From contig NW_019091404.1 in the NCBI RefSeq assembly GCF_001949145.1, positions 2,315,173-2,379,172 of the forward strand: DNA of 64,000 nt, given 5' to 3'. The DNA comes from Acanthaster planci. Its lineage: Eukaryota; Echinodermata; Asteroidea; Valvatida; Acanthasteridae. The notes beneath the pieces are model-generated. The model searched no databases. It had not been told where the DNA came from and worked only from the letters and a program-made list of their open reading frames with translations. The position numbers were made by a program, and so were the translations under genes. This document shows, piece by piece, positions 34,756 to 47,287 of the stretch (its first letter is position 1; each line of letters begins with the position of its first letter).

Positions 34756-34838
34756 AATGATCACACGTGCAGCGTTCGATCAAAATTATAAACTTGACCA
34801 GACGACGCTGCCCAGAAAAAGTGCAAAATTGTGTACTG

Positions 34839-34849
34839 CAAGATGGCGG
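34839..34849. promoter_or_regulatory. YY1-type site upstream of LRRC23
   Basis: CAAGATGGCGG matches the AAGATGGCGGC YY1 element commonly found close to transcription starts of TATA-less promoters; 84-94 bp above the LRRC23 ATG. Confidence 0.5.
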
Positions 34850-34863
34850 GTTGACATGGTGAC
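34850..34863. promoter_or_regulatory. RFX X-box upstream of LRRC23
   Basis: GTTGACATGGTGAC fits RYYNYYATRRNRAC with one mismatch (13 of 14). About 95-108 bp upstream of the ATG, the usual X-box distance in ciliary genes, and the adjacent gene encodes an axonemal protein. Confidence 0.6.
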
Positions 34864-35100
34864 TGTAGATTTGACCTGTGGCCGAAAGAGCCTCGTTCAC
34901 TTTATGTTAAGTATTTAAACTGAAAAAAAAGTTAAATACGATAAAAAAAAGGGACAATTTGAATATATAATTTTATTGAAAGTTATTTAAGAAAACTGTA
35001 TTCTTCAAATGAAACATACTTTCTAGAGTAAAAAGTACTGTCCATTTCAATTTTGCTTTTTTTTAACATCACGCAAATTTTCCCGCTGGTTTCACAATCG

Positions 35101-35312
35101 AGAACACGTACTAATCAACGAAAATGTCCGGAATGATGAGTACCAGCAAAATACGGAACTAGCTTTCTAGTCAAACAGCTGAAAATCATCATTGTTATTT
35201 TCCACAGCGCAAGAGCAAGAGCTCCCGAAACAACATGCATGCATGCGATGCGAGCAGACGAGATCGATCGTGTTGGCCTACGCACTAACCTGACGGCGTA
35301 ATTGGAGCTGAA
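35101..35312 (+). other. Possible 5' UTR exon of a divergent plus-strand transcript
   Basis: A CpG-richer stretch ends in GCTGAA|GTAAGT, a strong donor at 35313. It has no long frame (the ATG at about 35124 stops after 12 codons), so it would be noncoding. It sits 0.35-0.55 kb head-to-head from LRRC23. The start is approximate and no downstream exon can be linked with confidence. Confidence 0.25.
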
Positions 35313-35778
35313 GTAAGTTTACTAGTACTACGAATGCGAAAATTTGGTAAGTGTTAGGGGACGGGGAAATCACTTTCTAACATGCCTGTTTAAAGAAGTC
35401 ATTATAACTAAGCACCGTACCATACACTTGACAACAATGCTTGACTAATTCGTGCGGAACGTGATCTTTCGAAAGAACTTATCCTAAGTTTCATGCGGGA
35501 AGTCGTGAGTGATTTTTTTTAGTTAGCCTAGCCTGTCAAGAAATAGTCATGATTGATAGGCCTAGGCTACATTGTGTACATCGGGAATACTGGCTTACGT
35601 CATTTCTGCACATCTCTGTTTTACTTTTAAGACTTGAAATGAAAGGAATGTGAACAGGCAGGTTTACAACTAGGCTTACCACCAGTGTTACTTGAAATTG
35701 CTAATTTGCAAACTGTGTAGGCTTGGCCTAATCGTGCATAGTCCTAATGCGTAACACATGCATGACCATGATATCGTC

Positions 35779-35854
35779 GCCACGTCCCTTATTTCGCCAA
35801 AAACTGTGGAAACCAATCAGACCTAACAATAAATGGCGAAATTAGGGACCTGGC
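35779..35854. repeat. Inverted repeat / small MITE (21-bp arms)
   Basis: Left arm GCCACGTCCCTTATTTCGCC plus A, right arm its reverse complement with two mismatches (TGGCGAAATTAGGGACCTGG plus C). Spacer about 34 bp. Confidence 0.65.
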
Positions 35855-36515
35855 TACAATACCGTCATGCAAATTAATCAGAAAACAGGACTTTGCCCTG
35901 AGATATTTTAGAAGAGTAATTGCAGAACACCCCACCACTCTAAAAAAAAAGACCCCTGGAGTGACTGGTAACGTGGGTACAACTGTACAAGGTGAAAATC
36001 CCTTGGGAAGAGTGTTATACTTTGATCTGTATTTGGCTATGAGGTTGATCGTGTGCGGTGGTGGGGTATTCTGCAATTGAGCTACATGTATTTCGGGGCC
36101 CAGGCCTACATGTATGTTTTAGACAGGTGTACACGTACCCGGTAGGCCCTACTTGCTGGTATTTTGTTTCACTTGGTTCACATGAAGAAGGAGGCAAGTA
36201 ATGCAAAATTTTACAAGGTTAACAGAAGTACTGTAGTTAAAAAATTGTCATCAGGAAGTATAACCCGGTATGTTGGGGAATTACTCAGGGCAGGAGAAAA
36301 AAGTAGAATTGCATCACTTTCAGTGTTTTTGAACTGATAGCTTCTGACAGAATTTGTGTTGACTAGGGCTACCACATGTTGGCAATGTGAACAAGCAGTC
36401 CTCCAACATGGTCTTCTAATATTAGGGGGATTTTAGGTGTTTTTGTTCGTTTGGTTGTTGTTGTTTTTTTAAGATATCTTCACTTTAAAATAGTCAGGTG
36501 CAGCTGTTTGGCACA

Positions 36516-36639
36516 ATCTTGAATCTTGCATAAATTTATTGTACACTCTACATGTACTGCATCCTGAGTTGATTTTCCCGTGAAAAATGAAATACTTAAC
36601 TCGGGAGGGAATACAATGAATTTGTGCAAGATTCAAGAT
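36516..36639. repeat. Inverted repeat / small MITE (28-bp arms)
   Basis: Left arm begins ATCTTGAATCTTGCATAAAT; right arm is the reverse complement with two mismatches over 28 bp. Inner DNA shows weaker pairing (GAGTTGA and TAACTC). Confidence 0.7.
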
Positions 36640-37612
36640 GCACTGAGCAAAGGGAGGAAACTAAGCATTCCATGTGGCCAAGACAAGGTTCATTTTCATG
36701 TTTATTTCCATTCTTCTAATTAATTATTAATCCTTTTTGATAGCAAAAAAAAGGCAACAGTGAGTGATATACCGTACATGTAGTTGTATACATGCAATGT
36801 TTTATTGAGAAGACTTGCTAGGGAATTCTGCCTCCTATTAATCTTAGGCCCCTGCCATGTTGTCTTCAATATTTCAAAGCAAAAGAGCTTTGTGTTTTTT
36901 GAAAGTAACCCTCTGATTGTCTGCTTAAGCCCTCTTTCCACACAAGTTAAAACTGTAAAGCTTAGTTGGGCTACCATACTTGTGTGTGAGAATCCAGTTT
37001 TTAAGCTGATTTCAACTTGTTTTGGTTCCGATTTTCGCTCTGAATTTTAGCTTTTTGGTACAGGTACACCTGGTCTGTACAAAATTATGGGAACTTTCTA
37101 AATTTCAGCATTTTGCTGGCTGTTTTCTGCTTTTTTGGAATGCGACCACTCTTACCCCAGACTCTGGAATGACAGAAGTCAGGTACCACTAACTTGAAAC
37201 TTAAATGCAGTCCCGTTAACAAGTACAAAGCTCATTTTATGTACATTAACAGTGGGTCGTTCGATTCACATTTACGTACATGTAGAGTTGTATATGTACA
37301 TATACATGTACATTGTATGTACATGTGCTGTATTTGATATACATGTACATGTACACAATACCTTGTACATGTACGTTCACCTGAGATACACAATGTAAAT
37401 TTTGTTACATGCAATTAATCAGTATGCAGGTACTACATGTGTTGAGTGTTTTCATACAATATCAGATTTCAGATGGTTAAGCAGGGTCTCCATTTTTCTG
37501 CAGCAGGTTGCATCGTGTAATTGGGGCTCGATCCCTGGCTAGCAGGTTACATGGCTTCTGATTAGCACCTCCCGAACAAAGATGTTCACAAATGTAAAGA
37601 GCCACCAGCCTA

Positions 37613-37687
37613 GGGCTGGATAGGTCAGTTGGTAGAGCAGCGGTATAGTAGCCCAGATGTTGCAGGTTCAAATCCCACTCCGGTCCC
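37613..37687 (+). repeat. tRNA-derived SINE head (or decayed tRNA gene)
   Basis: A 75-nt tRNA-like unit: A box region TAGGTCAGTTGGTAGAGC, B box GGTTCAAATCC, 5' GGGCTGG and 3' CCGGTCCC giving a partial acceptor stem. Anticodon-arm pairing is poor, and the region runs on into non-tRNA sequence, which suits a SINE head better than a working tRNA gene. Confidence 0.6.
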
Positions 37688-40600
37688 ATTCTTCATTCGT
37701 CTTTATAATGCTTTGTACACATAATTACAAACTGTCAGTTTTAGGAATCCAAACCATATGGGTCAACTGTTAGACACTTCTCACATTTTGTATTTAATGA
37801 TCAAACAGAGGATGGACAAAAATAACCACAATGAAATCCACCTTTGGACTTACGAAATAGCCTATAGGCTCAATGTGCTATTGAACAGGAAAAATGTCCC
37901 GGTATTTTTTTTTCTAATCAAATTCTGTGATGCGAATATTTATGTTATGTTACATTGACAACTTGCAAGATTTTTTTGTCTAATACAACTTTTATGTGAT
38001 TACAAAGTGTTTGTTTTGCATATACATGTATCTGTGTACGTGTACATTTGCACACGTATTCATGTGAATAGTAATGATGGTGAAGTTCAACTTCTGCAGC
38101 ATAAAAGTATGGAACCAGTCGAGTTACATTGGGGGGAAAAAAGGAGATAAGCTATTTAGTACAGCCAAATTTAAACTCCCCAGGGAACTTTTGTGCTTCG
38201 TATAGATTTATTGCCCATTCTGGAAATCATTTCTTGAAGATAAAAAAAACCGGTACTGTACTTCAGGCTAAACTGTGTATTGGTTGCATCTGAATAGGCT
38301 CTTTACAGAATTGAATGAAAGATCTCATTTTCGTGAGAAATATTCTTCCACAGGTCCAAGATTCGAAGCTGTTTGAATGGCTACTTTTATGAAGTATGTT
38401 AAGCATGAGAATATTGTCCATATGTGAAAAACTTGTGTTATTTGTAATGATGAATTACACTAATTTGTTGGTACAGAGCACATGTACCATACTCCAAATT
38501 CATCTTGCATACATATATGATACAGATGGTTTTGCAGATAAAGACTTTGTCATGGATTGGTGAATCATTTCAAAACTGCCATAACATGATCAGAATACAT
38601 ACACGTAGGTATAATAGCAATATGTAAGAAATGTACACAATTCTTTTGACTTGAACATACATGTGAAATTCTCTAAACATACATCTTTTTACAAAACTAT
38701 CAGAAACTGTTTACTGTGATAACACAAGTCCACTGAAGTAACAAGGATTTCCCAAGTGGATTTTTTCTATTAATTGAAAAGGGTCTTATCTTGCGCAGAA
38801 ACCGATATAGTAACATGTGGTTCATGGCCAGTGTACAGAGCATGCAGCAGCATACGGGGATATATACATGTATATACATGTACATGTATATCATTTATTT
38901 GAAATTTAATTATTTAGCTGATACTAACAAAATCCTGCAATGGCCTTCATACATTCCCCCTGTGTTACATCAACCTGTATTTATACCCAGCATCTGTAAT
39001 TAAAACTCGGGTTATGGACGTGCATTAAATAAGGGTAGTGCCAACGGCTCTCTGACGTCAACCTGAACTGTGTGTACATGTATGAAGCAAATGATAGGAT
39101 AGATTAAATTTTGTCATTTGAATAAAAGGCAGAAATAAGTGACTATGCACTGGGGTGTGATGCTGCCAACAGCTAGTGCATTTGACCTATTTTTATGCAC
39201 ATTATTTCCAGTGTTCATGCATTGATTTTGGTTGTTGTTTTTACCATCCGAGGATAAAGAAGGAAAAAAGGAGAGGGGTGCAATGTGGAATACAAGAGAG
39301 CACCCCCGGTTTCAGCCCGTCTTGCTTGTAAATTGAAACTGTATCACATTTCCATAAAGAATACTTGTAGTTCCGCTCGCTATCCACCGCCATTAGCCAT
39401 GTCAGCCTTCTGGAAAATTAGAGTGGCAAGTATCTTGATGACATCAGTATACATGTGCAGATATACAGGTACCTTAAGCACTGCATACTGTACTTCACAG
39501 TGTACCAATCAAAACATCAAAAGTGGTTTTATTGTAGACTTTTTGGGGAAAGATTGGGTGACAGCCAGTAATTTTGTTCAAGCGTAACCGTACATCTGTT
39601 TGCCTGGTCACTTAAAAAATACTTAGAAATCCAACGCGTCATACTCTCAACAAAAAAAGAGAGAGAGAGAATATTCCAGGGTGAATAATAAGCTTTTTAG
39701 TGCAAAGCTAAAATCAACTTTGGTTACATAACCCCTGATAATGCACTCTATTGAATTAATCATCAAGCAAATGTTTGGTGCGCTGGGGAAAGAAGGCTGT
39801 TTAGCCTTTTTTTTCAGTGTGGTCTGTGGGAGGTGGCATTGTCCAGTTACAATGTCTGCCGCTGTTGTCATAGTAATTCTCTGTGTATATATTGATCTGT
39901 GGGACAATAGGTGCAGAAGGTTGCTGAGTGGGGGGCTTACCAGCACCCATAGCAAATACTGTTATGATTGGTAGATAGGTTCTGGTTGGGGTTTTTTTTT
40001 TATTGAGTATGCAAATGTGTAACTCATACACTGGTTATTGTGACATAACTAGGTGTTGCAATGGAAACTCAGCTTATTTGGGCAAAGAATGAGGCTGTGA
40101 GTGTGAGCATGGTGTGTGCACATGTGTGGCTTACAAAACCTGGCCAGATGTGTGTATGGATTTTTGGAATTAAAAACCCACGGCTGCATGTTGTAATAAA
40201 GACTTGCCAGGTAATGAGGATACAAGTTAATTGCTTTTGGTGCCCTCCACAAATCCAGTATGTTTATTGTTAGATTTGGACTACGGAGTAGGATCGTGAG
40301 GTTTGCTTCTGTCATTACCATAGAGTAAGGACACAGATATTACTTACTGTGTCACTCATAAAGTTACCAAGAAATTGGTTAAAAAGTCCGTAAAAATGTT
40401 GCAGATTACCTTGAGTGAGGAAAAAGCCCAGTTTTACTGTACCAGTAGATCACTCTTGTATTATTACCATATGACCCCGGAATACAAGTGTGATTACAAA
40501 AGTTCAAATATTTTATGTACATTGAAACTTTTATTGCAGTTTTATTCCATGATATTATATTCATTAGATAAAACATCTGTGTACCCCCACTTCTCAACTT

Positions 40601-43360
40601 AAGTGGTTACCATTTAGTTTTTATCCCCCATAAAGTGTTTATGACTCAGATGTGCTGGCACTTGCCATTCACTCTTTGGAAATTATAGTTTCTGACTAGG
40701 AAACCTTCCACAAAGAAAAGAAATTACCCAGGAAGAGTGTTTCTTGTGTACATTTTTGGTTTTTTTTCCCCCCATCTGTTTCCCTCCTTTTTCCTTGTCT
40801 TTTCTCTCTCTCCATCCCTCCTTGTATTTTAGTGCACTTTGTCGGAATGTGTACGTACATGTACTTCAGATTCATGTACATGAAACCAAGTGAACAAATT
40901 GAAGTGCACATGTGTAAGTCTTGAACTGTGTTGGTTGTGAGAGTACCTTGGCCATGTTTCGTTTTGCTACATGTACATGTAGCTGTTTGATATAAGGGTT
41001 TGTTATAACATGTGGAGGCATTTTAGTGGTGATTTTGTTTTAGATGGACCATGGACCATCTGAAGCTTGCAGTGGTGGGCTGTTTTGTTGCAACTTCAAA
41101 AGTGTTTTTTTACATGTACCGTAGCAAAGTCGTAAAAAAGAAAACAAACAGTCGTTGCTGCTGCAAATGTTACTGTGTTTCAAAAAGGTTTCATTTTGTG
41201 CACGGCACAAAGAAATTACCTCTCCGGTCCAACAGAATTTTTTTTCTTCTTTTTTTTTTTAACACCCCTTTCCACTGCCCTGCTTCAAGGCACTCTTATT
41301 TGGGTTATTTTCTTTAGCCTGTCGTGCATGACTAATGAGTGAGGTTATTTTTATTCCAAATTGGCACCTTTGTTGAAATAACCATTGCGGTTTGGGACGG
41401 ATTTTAATGTGGATTCCTTCAAGTTTGGCTCCCAAGTGACACTCCTGATTGAAATTTAAATTACTCAATAAAGCACAACGATAGAAGGGGAAAGGCTGTA
41501 AAATCCTCCCAAGATCCCTGGGATGTTACCCTAGAGACTCACTAGCGATTTTTCTTTTGGCCCCACGCGCCAAGCCTCCCAACCGTGGTGTATTGATTCG
41601 GGATAAAATTTTGATTTCTCGTCGGTGAGCCTCTGCGCTCCATTGGTCTGAGGCTGTTTATGCTTCCTGATGCAGGGATTTTCGGGGACAGATCCATCGC
41701 CCTTGTTTTTTTCAGGAAAGGAAATTAACATTTTGTGCATCAGAAATCCCAGATCCTGCGATGGCCGCCCCATGGAATTTGCTGTGCGGTGGGAGTGTCA
41801 CGGTTGTTGTAACACAGTGCTGCCACTAGAGAGCATCGCCATTTGATCTGCAGGAGTGTGAAGATGTTATTCTTATTTTGAGTGGTTTTGATGTGGCAAG
41901 GGTTGTTGAGTCAATTTGTGTCAAGTCACTTCGCAAAACACAAATTTCAAAAGTGACATTCAAAGGAATGGTTTGAGAAATTCTTTTGAGTGCATGGACG
42001 GTATTGTAGCACACCTACACATGTATGTTCATGGATCATGTATGTGCAATGTACCCTGTCACATAATTTGATACAAAATAAAAATAACTGTTGTTTTTGT
42101 TTGATTCATTTTGAAACATTTTTATCCCTTTGTTCCCAATAGTTGTCATTTATCAAGTATTTATAAGCAATAACAGGTTCACAGGAAACGACATGTACAT
42201 GTACAAATGTACCTGTTCAGTGCGTGTTATCACTCAATTTGGAGAAACCTGTGGTAGGTGCATACATGGTCACACTGGACAGATGGCAATCATAAAAGTG
42301 CTTTGTAATGGGGAAAAAAGGTCAAAAAACAATTTGTTTTTGGTGAATAATCGGTTGAGTCAGTAACCAGTAGTCAGACCTGTCAAAACTTTGTGTGCCT
42401 ACATGTACTTGATGCGACTCGCCTGTCTTTTGATAATCGCAATCAGAGCAAGAAACGTCCAATGTCTACTCAAGGGGATGTGTGCGTAGAGACTTTAGGG
42501 AGCATATGGATATGTTCCAGACTTTTTGCTGTTTAAAATTTATATGTATTCACTGTTGAGGAAGTTTGTTTGGTTAAGACCATTCTCACAGTGGGCGTGA
42601 CATCAATATGGACTTTTAATACACGGGAAAGGGGCAAATTTACCCTGGTGCTATTCATTAATATACAGAAGTGCCCAGAATAGTGAGAGAATTTAAAAAA
42701 CAAATTCTAATTTTGTTATTTGTGAGAACTTCTACTTATATCCTGAACTCATACTCATGAGGTTGGTTTGAGCAGAAGCTAAAATTTTTCTCTTTTTAAA
42801 CAAAATGTTAGTATTGCAAATTGATGGTGCACGCATCTGTTCTGATTTGCCTGACAAAATAGACTCACTTTAGCTGCAGTTAAAATTGTGTGCAGTCCCA
42901 ACATCACTTAATTGTTAATTACAGCACAGTGGTGCGTGCTCCATGACGTAAAGCACTCTACCCAATAAATAACTAATTTAAGGGAGTTTCGTTTATGCAT
43001 ACGATATTTAACCATGTCAGTGCTTGGGTCCATTAAAACACTGGTCCACCGTAATTGCGGAAACACATTACAATGCCCGCTGGACCAAGGGAGAGAACGG
43101 TAGAGAAAAAAAAAATGCCAAATGCAAATAATGCACAGAGTTACCCAATAAACAGTGATCTTGTTTGCCGCCCCATGTTACTTAATAAAATCCATACATC
43201 ACGCCCCAAAGAGCTTGCTAATTTGCATCTGAGATGGTGATGAAAAATTGGACTAAGGCATGAGGGTTTTTTTCTATTTTCTCAGTAACCCTCCCTGTGC
43301 TTGTTTCACAGCCAGCCACTGAGCATGGGAGTGATTTATCTCATATTGGCTTTGTTTCAG
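37688..43360. other. No gene recognised
   Basis: AT-rich DNA with TACATG runs (for example 38870-38890, 40850-40880, 42190) and (GA)n at about 39657. Stretches at 41280-41770 and 42830-43090 look complex and repeat-free and could hold conserved regulatory DNA. An ATG directly after TTTGTTTTAG at 41044 starts MDHGPSEACSGG..., but no convincing donor follows. Confidence 0.4.
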
Positions 43361-43390
43361 GCTCCTGGAAATCTCCTTTGAATACCCAAG
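43361..43390 (+). CDS. Possible 30-nt micro-exon (very tentative)
   Basis: GGCTTTGTTTCAG acceptor, 30 nt, then AAG|GTAACG donor. Two frames are open (LLEISFEYP or SWKSPLNTQ). Surrounding DNA is repeat-free. No flanking exons identified. Confidence 0.2.
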
Positions 43391-44576
43391 GTAACGTAGG
43401 GGCTTAGTCATATTTTCTGTATTTTTTTAGTGTGGCATGTTGGCTTATTTGCTTGGTGTGTTAGAATACGGCAGTTGTAATGTGATGACTTTGATCGTTG
43501 TAATTTTCAGAGGTACCAGGGTATTGCAGGCTACTAGAGTGAGCAATGGACACACGTACATTTATACCTGCACATCATAGAACATACTGTACTTTACTTC
43601 TCTGTACAAATGTACGTTTCATTACACGTACATGTATGTAAAGCATGTTTCATTACAGTAAAGCTTTTGCGGAACCACGCATGGTACAACTGTATCACAC
43701 ATAATGACGATTTTATCAACTTTTGTAGAAGGCCTTTGTTGTTACAATTTCTTCAAATTGCTTTTAGGTTCTAAATAATTCGTTCTTAGAAGTGAGTTTA
43801 TCTTGCAGTAAGATTTATTTGATTGTAAGGCACATATTGTACAATTGTAACTCAGTTTTTTAGGGGGCACATTCTTGATCTGGTACCAGTAAGACTTAAT
43901 GCTTTGCCAAGCAGATAACTGCAGCTGATCTTGGAACCAGATCAGGGTTTTTTTTGGAACATTTTTTGGCACATTTTGGTAGGCACTTGTCTACCGGTAC
44001 ATTCTGGACTACTTTTGTGTACATTGAAAATTCCCATCCCTGAAAATCAACCCTTGCAAGACATGCTTTCAAGATGTCACACAGCACAAGGCTTGATGTC
44101 AATCCAGACCCACCAAATGGGAAAGGGAAAGGGGTCGTAGGAGGGGGGGGAGGGATGACATCATGCTTTATACCCCCACTCTCAAACCCCCTGCGCCAGT
44201 ACTAACTGTCAGACACAATCACATTCTATTGTGTGATTTTGTGTCAGTTTCCTGTGACACTCCCGCTATTCACCCCAGACCCTGGGGAGAGTTCTCTGGC
44301 CCATTTTTTTTCCTCTCCAAATTAGGGCATGGTATTGCTAGAAGAGAATTGGTCAGTGGATTGGGTGCTGTGTTCAGACATTGCTTGGGCAGTGAAGGGG
44401 TTCATCCAGAGGGTCTGACCAGAGGTGTACACCATTTATGTCATTTTATTTTACCGGTCACTGAAAAGTTCAGCAGACGGTGAACGTTGTTGGTATTTTT
44501 TGTGCAAAGTGAAAGTTACGAAATCTTCTGCCAATAAACAGTGTCAACAAATGCTTGTATTATGTACATGTACATG
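43391..44576. other. No gene recognised
   Basis: Nothing supported beyond short TACATG runs near 43620 and a G-rich patch at about 44140. Confidence 0.4.
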
Positions 44577-44905
44577 TACTGTCCATACATACATGCACAT
44601 GTACATGTCGGCCCATCATTACACCATACATACATGTACATGTCGGCCCATCAGTACACCATACATACATGTACATGTCGGCCCATCAGTACACCATACA
44701 TACATGTACATGTCGGCCCATCATTACACCATACATACATGTACATGTCGGCCCACCAGTACACCATACATACATGTACATGTCGGCCCATCAGTACACC
44801 ATACATACATGTACATGTCGGCCCATCAGTACACCATACATACATGTACATGTCGGCCCATCAGTACACCATACATACATGTACATGTCGGCCCATCAGT
44901 ACATG
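44577..44905. repeat. 35-bp minisatellite, nine copies, built on the TACATG hexamer
   Basis: CGGCCC recurs at 44609, 44644, 44679, 44714, 44749, 44784, 44819, 44854 and 44889, exactly 35 bp apart. Each unit is about ACCATACATACATGTACATG then TCGGCCCATCAGTAC; variation is confined to CATCATT/CATCAGT/CACCAGT. Because 35 is not a multiple of 3 and the unit has no stop in plus frames, all three plus frames are open (142-172 codons); these are artefacts. Confidence 0.95.
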
Positions 44906-45051
44906 TCCTGTACAGTGCGCACCATTTACATCTGCATTCTTGATGAATTTACCAAAGATGAAAATATATATGTGTACCTATAACTGAGTAAGGACAAGTT
45001 TTACACTCTGAGGCTGGTGGTTTGTATAGATCTATAACATTGTATGTACAT

Positions 45052-45197
45052 GGACATGTACCAACTGGTACACATGTACATGTACCAACTGGTACACATG
45101 GACATGTACCAACTGGTACACATGGACATGTACCAACTGGTACACATGGACCAACTGGTACACATGGACATGTACCAACTGGTACACATGTACATCA
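45052..45197. repeat. 24-bp minisatellite, six copies (one shortened to 18 bp)
   Basis: ACCAACTGGTACACATGGAC plus ATGT recurs six times. The fourth copy lacks one ACATGT hexamer, giving 18 bp. The unit contains the near-palindrome GTACCAACTGGTAC. It lies about 150 bp from the 35-bp array and is also surrounded by TACATG runs up to 45295. The 106-120 codon frames here are artefacts. Confidence 0.92.
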
Positions 45198-45299
45198 TTA
45201 AGTACATGTACATGATATATACATGTGTACACATATACATGACAAGTACATGTACAGGAACTGGTACCTTACTGGACATGTACATGTATGTATGTACAT

Positions 45300-47287
45300 T
45301 CTTCACCTGTGTTTTGTTCAATATGATTTATTTTACCAAAGCACTTACACATCTGTTACTGCATGTATTTTATCTGAGATACATGTTAAGGCAAAACTTG
45401 GGTTGAGACATTTTTGTATCTAGCCCTGTGTATTTTTTTTTTTTACATTTCTTTTTTTTGGGGGGGTGATAGTGCCTTTTATTATTTTCTTTGAATGGTT
45501 ATCCCCATTTATCACTCATGATCAACATAGCGTGATAAACACCACCTCAAATCACTCCCACACCAAATACTTCATAAATTCAAATTAGAACAAAGTTCAT
45601 GCTTTATTCCTTGAGTCCTTCACTTATTTCAGCACGTTGGACTTATGGACTATGGTGAGACAGTGTTCATGTGCTCCATAAACAGGTGCAATTCATGTAG
45701 ATCAACCCTATTGATTCAACGTTCACCCTGTCTGTTTGCCATGTGTATGTTGTTACATAATCATACAAATTTAAGGGTTTCGATACAAGATTTTCCACCC
45801 ATTGTTCTGTTGCCTCGGTGATGGACAAGTATTTGCTAGTGTTTTTCTTCTGTCAGGGTCAGCTTTGGAGGAAAACCATTGTTTGTTTATCTTGGTATCG
45901 TCTTTTTCCTGGCAGTCTACATCTGAATTACATGCATGTACATGTATACCCCACCACACAGAAGCCCACTGTAACATACAGTATGTTCAGTGGTCCAAGT
46001 GTATTTTCCAATGTGTTGTATACATGTTTGATTTATAGAATCCGAATTATTACTCGTACACGTTATGTACCCAGAAATGTGTAAAGTATTTGTGCAGACC
46101 AGAGTGAATAAACATTAAAACAAAACTTTAAAGTTTGGAACCCTCAAACATGTGGGAAACTTTTTCAAAATCACAAATCACTCAAAACCACCAGAAAGGT
46201 AAACATTTGGAGTTGGTTTTCTGGAAATGTAGACGAGCTTCTCATTCATGTGGGGAAAGCCACTTTTTTATTGATAAAAATTCGCAGAAATGGCCCAGTA
46301 ACTTTTAAACAGACCTTTTTGTAATTGAAAGTGTGGTTTTTCGAAATTAATGGCAATGTTTGTCTTTTTTTCACTTTATTGATACAGTTTATTGAAACAG
46401 TATGTTACCTGTCTCATACATGTCCTCCATGTTCTGTGAAAAGGCAGTTTGGTTTAAACAAAAGTTGTTTAGAATAAAAGCAGAACAGTTCAACTGGGAA
46501 GTTTTGCTTGAACTTTGAGCCCTCAAACAAACCACAATTTGACTATAATCCATCTCAAATTGGACCCATCCTGATTTTTTTTTGTTAGCCTACTCCAATG
46601 TTCAGCGATTATTTAACATTCAGCTTGGCAAGCACAAAAGGCGTATTTTTACGTGGACCCTTTGAGTAAACAAATCTAAACAGTAACCATGGCAGTTGGA
46701 ACAGATAATAAGACTGCTTAGTAACGGATAGACTGACTGTGTGTAAAGCCCTTCTTTTGTGGTGTTTATTTTAAGAAGGATTATAATTAGAATGCTTTAA
46801 CGTCATGCAGACAGCAGATTGGAGGGAGTATAATTGCCCTTTCATGAAATCAGTTAACTGCATCTCTGTGGAAGAATGTGGCTACGTGTACGTGTATGTG
46901 CAGTGCCAGTGTATAAATTGCACTTTTCTATCAGTGACAATCTTTTTGGCTGCGTTTGGTTGTTTTCTTACTTTTCAGGTATGTTGCCTATCGTTTCCTT
47001 TTTTTTAGAGAATTTGTATTGATGTGTTCAAAATGAATGGGAATTTTGTTTGCTTGTACACATTGATGTTCTCTTCTAATTACAAAAATTGGCACATTTT
47101 TGGTATCCTGTGACATTTGCTATGCCATGTCACTTCCAAGCCACATCTTAATACCAAATGTATTGATTTTTTAAAAACTGCATCTGTCATTCTAGAGTAG
47201 AAAATGGAAAGACTAATCAATGGTGTTTTTGTTTTCCGTTGTTTATCCTGTCATACGAGTCCGTGTACATGTTTGTATTTATAACCA
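45300..47287. other. No gene recognised
   Basis: T- and G-rich homopolymers at about 45430-45466. A 22-nt stretch at 45633-45654 is flanked by TTATTTCAG and GTGAGA but is too short and isolated to call an exon. The remainder is AT-rich unassigned sequence. Confidence 0.4.

Larger units (their letters stand above)
34756..35100. promoter_or_regulatory. LRRC23 5' flank / promoter
   Basis: Directly upstream of the start codon lie a YY1-type CAAGATGGCGG (34839-34849) and an RFX-like X-box (34850-34863). No TATA box was seen. The next 150 bp is AT-rich. The arrangement fits a TATA-less ciliary-gene promoter, possibly shared with a divergent plus-strand transcript. Confidence 0.5.
35313..37612. other. 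No gene recognised; two small inverted-repeat elements
   Basis: Noncoding-looking. Holds inverted repeats at 35779-35854 and 36516-36639 (separate entries) and a TACATG-rich patch at 37270-37375. On the minus strand at about 37526-37545, GGATCGAGCCCC resembles a Pol III B box, next to the SINE at 37613. Confidence 0.4.

Noticed and set aside
37613-37687. Functional tRNA gene
   Set aside because: A and B boxes are present but acceptor and anticodon stems pair poorly; a SINE head fits better.
44425-44987. Three overlapping plus-strand frames of 142-172 codons rich in Tyr, Met, His and Cys
   Set aside because: All three frames are open only because the 35-bp minisatellite lacks stops and is not a multiple of 3; no start context, splice sites or domain.
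45001-45406. 106- and 120-codon frames with MYMCTSWYM or QLVHMDMY periodicity
   Set aside because: Translation of the 24-bp minisatellite and TACATG hexamers on both strands; repeat artefact.
45633-45654. 22-nt segment flanked by TTTCAG and GTGAGA
   Set aside because: Too short and isolated; such pairs arise often by chance in 64 kb.
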